Source: Nostoc sp. KVJ20 (GTDB taxonomy: Bacteria; Cyanobacteriota; Cyanobacteriia; Cyanobacteriales; Nostocaceae). Taken from it: DNA of 61,754 nucleotides. The notes beneath the pieces are model-generated. The model saw nothing but the letters and a program-made list of their open reading frames with translations. It did no database searches and was not told the origin of the DNA. Positions 59,260-61,754 of this stretch are shown piece by piece. The position numbers were made by a program, and so were the translations under genes. The stretch's first letter is position 1, and each line of letters starts with the position of its first letter. Location: positions 1 to 61,754 of the forward strand of contig NZ_KV757721.1 in the NCBI RefSeq assembly GCF_001712795.1, in the 5' to 3' direction.

Positions 59260-61754
59260 TTAACTCTTAGGAACCGCAGCACAACTTAATGTTTGTTGCA
59301 CCTGAGTAGAAGATTTATCTGCAATTAACTCGATTTTCCCTTGGGCGTTGAGATGCCAGGAAGTAGCTGGGACGAGAACTTCTGGAGCAGTGTGTATTTG
59401 TGCCGTGACTCCCCCGCTTTCCCGGTACGCAGACAAATCTCGCACATCATCCCAAGTGCGATTGCTCGTTACTTCCTGATTGGGATTTTGCGGCACACCA
59501 CCCCGCCCCGTTGCCACAAACCGACTGCCTTCATTGCCCGCGCAACCTGTAGCAATTTGCTGGGATGGATCGGTGACATTTGCTGGTAGTTGGACTAAGC
59601 CGGAATTTGGATCAACACCGATAGTATTAACTTGAACAGTGCCACTCACTCCAAATTGAGAACTGGCGGTGATGTCACTATCTGGTGTGAGTTGGTCGCG
59701 AAATTGCAATCCGAAGATACCTTGAGTAGTAATTTGGATGCTGCCACCTTGTCCGAGTACAGCATTAGCCGAAATATCGCTGTTTTCTTTTGGGACAGCA
59801 ACAATAGACCCCGCACTGATTTCAATGTTGCCTCCTGTAGAAGCACCACGGGCATTAGTGATGATGTTACTGCCGCGTCGCAACAAGAGCAAATCACTTG
59901 CCTGGAGACGGATGTTACCACGACTACCTCCATTCGCCTCGGCTCGTAGGCTGGCTCCATTATCGAGGAAGATATTACTGGCGTTGATATTGAGATTACC
60001 CGCATCCCCTGTTCCAGAATTGCTGACGCTAATTTCTGCCCCATCACGGACACGCAAGCTATTAGCCGTGATATTCACTGACCGAGCAGTAAAGGTATTT
60101 GCTGAGGATGCAGTGATAGTACTGGGTAGTATTCGACCATCGGGTAAAGGCTGAGAGATGCCCTGCACATCTATATCACTGACTCGCAGATTGACACTGC
60201 CAGCAGATCCTTGACCCAAACTGGATGAGGTGATCTGTCCACCATTAAAAATACGTAGGCGATCGCTCTCCACAATCACATTTCCTCCCTGACCGACTGC
60301 ATTCTTACCCACTGCAACGGTAATGCCACTAACTGTCTGGCTAAAACTATCGATCACTGGGTCGCTAACCTCTACATCTTTTGCATGAATCTCGATATTT
60401 CCAGCTTTGCCAGTACCTGATAGCGCACTAGATATAGCCCCACCATCTGCTAGTTGCAAATGTCCAGTGTCGATAGTGATATTGCCCCCTGAACCTTCTG
60501 CAAAAGGTTGAATTCCACTGATGACAGCACCAGTCAATCCAGAAGGTGTGACCCCCTTAATTTCGAGACTCTCAGCAGCACGGATCGAGATGTCCCCTGC
60601 ATTGCCAGTAGTAATGAACTCAAAACCAGGGAAGTTAAAGCCAATGATATTTGTACTGATGCGACCTCCATTGAGCAGATGAACTCGATCTGCATCAATG
60701 GTGATACTGCCACTATTATTCCTGTTACCACCATTTACCAAAGTAGTAATAGCGCTAGGTCGGAAATTAGCAATACCAGTAAAAGGAGAGGGAAATGGAT
60801 TGTATCCGTTCACTTCCACATCTTTAGCACGAACAGTAATATTTCCAGTACTAGCATCTTTGATTGGGGTTGATTGAAAAGTCGAAAAGTTAAAGGCAAA
60901 GCCATTATTAATGGACTGCAACCAAGCTCCATTCAGAATCCGTAAACGTTCAGTTTCAATGATAATGTCTCCTGCTTTTGCCCCAGTTCCCGATACATTA
61001 GTGAATAATCCAGGGGTGTCATAATTCGCTGGGGCAGAGAGTCCCAACAAATCTACAAATTCTGTGGTTTTGACAGTGATACCCTGCCCTTGGCCAAAAT
61101 TACCAGTAGCAGAAGAAATTCCTGAACCTTCCTGAAGTGTTAAACTCCGTCCCCGAATGTTAATTGCTCCGCCATTAATCCCACTAGTATCAATGAGCGA
61201 GGATTGGCGTAGCGCAATTGTTCCCCAATTAGCAGAAATGGGGCTAGTTAGTTGCAATCCAGTTTGATTATTCAACCCAACTTCAGCATTCCGCAATGCC
61301 CATAATTCAACTCTTCCGTCTGGATTAGCTAAACTAGTCTGATTGATGTCGATTTCACCACCTACCAAAGCCACAGTTTGAGCCTTGAATATTTGCGAGG
61401 GGCGAAAAAGGAAATTGAGTGCTGGCGTTCCTTGGGTGCGAATGGTTCCGGCATTGGCTCCGAGTTGCAGCCCAACAGGTACGCTCATAGTTAATAAGGG
61501 TGGTGTGGCATCGATGGCATTAAACTTAAACCCGTCCGCAAATACTATACTGTCGGCAGTTGTACCAACAAATGAACCACCAATATTCAGACTGGAATTG
61601 GGCCCAAATACAATTCCACTGGGATTGAGCAGAAACAGACTAACAGGGTTGCTGCTATTGAGAGTCCGAATTAAGCCATCAATATTGGAAACACTTCCAC
61701 CCGTAACTCGACTAAATATAGTTGTAATATTTGGTGTATTGATTAAATCAAAGC
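59260..61754 (-). CDS. Two-partner-secretion haemagglutinin-like exoprotein (partial, runs off the window)
   Basis: The frame is open from 59260 to the window edge (about 831 codons); the 5' end lies beyond 61754. The ATG at 61488 is internal: upstream codons still read FDLINTPNITTIFSRVTGGS and LFLLNPSGIVFGPNSSLNIG, the NPxGI region of the TPS (haemagglutination activity) domain. The rest is a long beta-helix of short repeats (GNITVRAKDVEV, GSITIDADRVHLLNGGRIS, GNIEISAGSIV), ending TSWHLNAQGKIELIADKSS. Such exoproteins are carried across the outer membrane by a TpsB/ShlB partner, not seen here and perhaps upstream. A surface adhesin or filament role is inferred. Confidence 0.92.
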   Translation of the reverse strand, partial: FDLINTPNITTIFSRVTGGSVSNIDGLIRTLNSSNPVSLFLLNPSGIVFGPNSSLNIGGSFVGTTADSIVFADGFKFNAIDATPPLLTMSVPVGLQLGANAGTIRTQGTPALNFLFRPSQIFKAQTVALVGGEIDINQTSLANPDGRVELWALRNAEVGLNNQTGLQLTSPISANWGTIALRQSSLIDTSGINGGAINIRGRSLTLQEGSGISSATGNFGQGQGITVKTTEFVDLLGLSAPANYDTPGLFTNVSGTGAKAGDIIIETERLRILNGAWLQSINNGFAFNFSTFQSTPIKDASTGNITVRAKDVEVNGYNPFPSPFTGIANFRPSAITTLVNGGNRNNSGSITIDADRVHLLNGGRISTNIIGFNFPGFEFITTGNAGDISIRAAESLEIKGVTPSGLTGAVISGIQPFAEGSGGNITIDTGHLQLADGGAISSALSGTGKAGNIEIHAKDVEVSDPVIDSFSQTVSGITVAVGKNAVGQGGNVIVESDRLRIFNGGQITSSSLGQGSAGSVNLRVSDIDVQGISQPLPDGRILPSTITASSANTFTARSVNITANSLRVRDGAEISVSNSGTGDAGNLNINASNIFLDNGASLRAEANGGSRGNIRLQASDLLLLRRGSNIITNARGASTGGNIEISAGSIVAVPKENSDISANAVLGQGGSIQITTQGIFGLQFRDQLTPDSDITASSQFGVSGTVQVNTIGVDPNSGLVQLPANVTDPSQQIATGCAGNEGSRFVATGRGGVPQNPNQEVTSNRTWDDVRDLSAYRESGGVTAQIHTAPEVLVPATSWHLNAQGKIELIADKSSTQVQQTLSCAAVPKS

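Noticed and set aside
59260..61488. Haemagglutinin gene starting at the ATG at 61488
   Set aside because: The upstream codons to the window edge encode the conserved NPSGI part of the TPS domain in the same frame, so that ATG is internal.

Overview
The window comes from a filamentous, probably heterocyst-forming Nostoc-type cyanobacterium. The evidence is the dense HIP1 octamer (GCGATCGC), heptanucleotide STRR arrays (CCCCAGT, GGGCATG, ACTAATG types) in many intergenic gaps, the genes chlM, ndhD, opcA and rbp-rpsU, and the gene order fbp-tal-zwf-opcA known from Nostoc and Anabaena. The DNA is chromosomal. Housekeeping genes are separated by long gaps full of miniature inverted-repeat elements. 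I saw no tRNA, rRNA or CRISPR array.

Layout. 1-2045: a palindromic element, then a frameshifted IS110-family insertion sequence sitting just upstream of dnaN. 2046-8035: dnaN, a PAS-CRP fusion regulator, a Tat-exported dienelactone-hydrolase-type enzyme and two small conserved cyanobacterial proteins. 8369-13105 (minus): an MscS channel and a CPA2 cation/proton antiporter with Usp domains. 13880-15955: chlM, a small membrane protein and a DUF423 protein. 16627-19387: a PhnD-like lipoprotein followed by a membrane histidine kinase, likely one sensory unit. 19479-20631 (minus): an RlaP-like nucleotidyltransferase and a small gene broken by one stop codon. 20897-24339: egtC-egtB-egtD (ergothioneine). 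24542-28530: cobB/cbiA, a glutathione transferase, a small hypothetical protein and a secreted CAP/SCP protein flanked on both sides by arrays of one 21-bp repeat. 29138-31460: a NarL-type kinase/regulator pair. 32242-38068 (minus): fbp-tal-zwf-opcA, the oxidative pentose phosphate operon. 38324-40788: a divergent REC-kinase and LuxR-type regulator. 41191-44802: ndhD, thrB and a coiled-coil protein. 45224-46843: a PD-(D/E)XK nuclease-like/TPR fusion. 47232-50970: a pentapeptide-repeat protein, a gene remnant, tldD, an RRM protein and rpsU.

51078-61754 (minus) is the most interesting block. Transcribed towards lower coordinates, it carries a two-partner-secretion type haemagglutinin (cut by the window edge), a secreted TPR-CHAT protease-like protein, a secreted DUF928 protein with 22-residue tandem repeats, a CHASE2 hybrid histidine kinase and a REC-histidine kinase overlapping it by 4 nt. 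I read this as a candidate cell-surface adhesin, protease-like and signalling module.

Repeats shape much of the sequence. Several MITE-like families have clear terminal inverted repeats, and some have target duplications. One 103-bp pair differs mainly by an apparent inversion of a 5-nt loop. Heptamer arrays have expanded in frame inside cobB and inside the ATPase domain of the CHASE2 kinase. Repeat elements supply the stop codons of chlM and the glutathione transferase.
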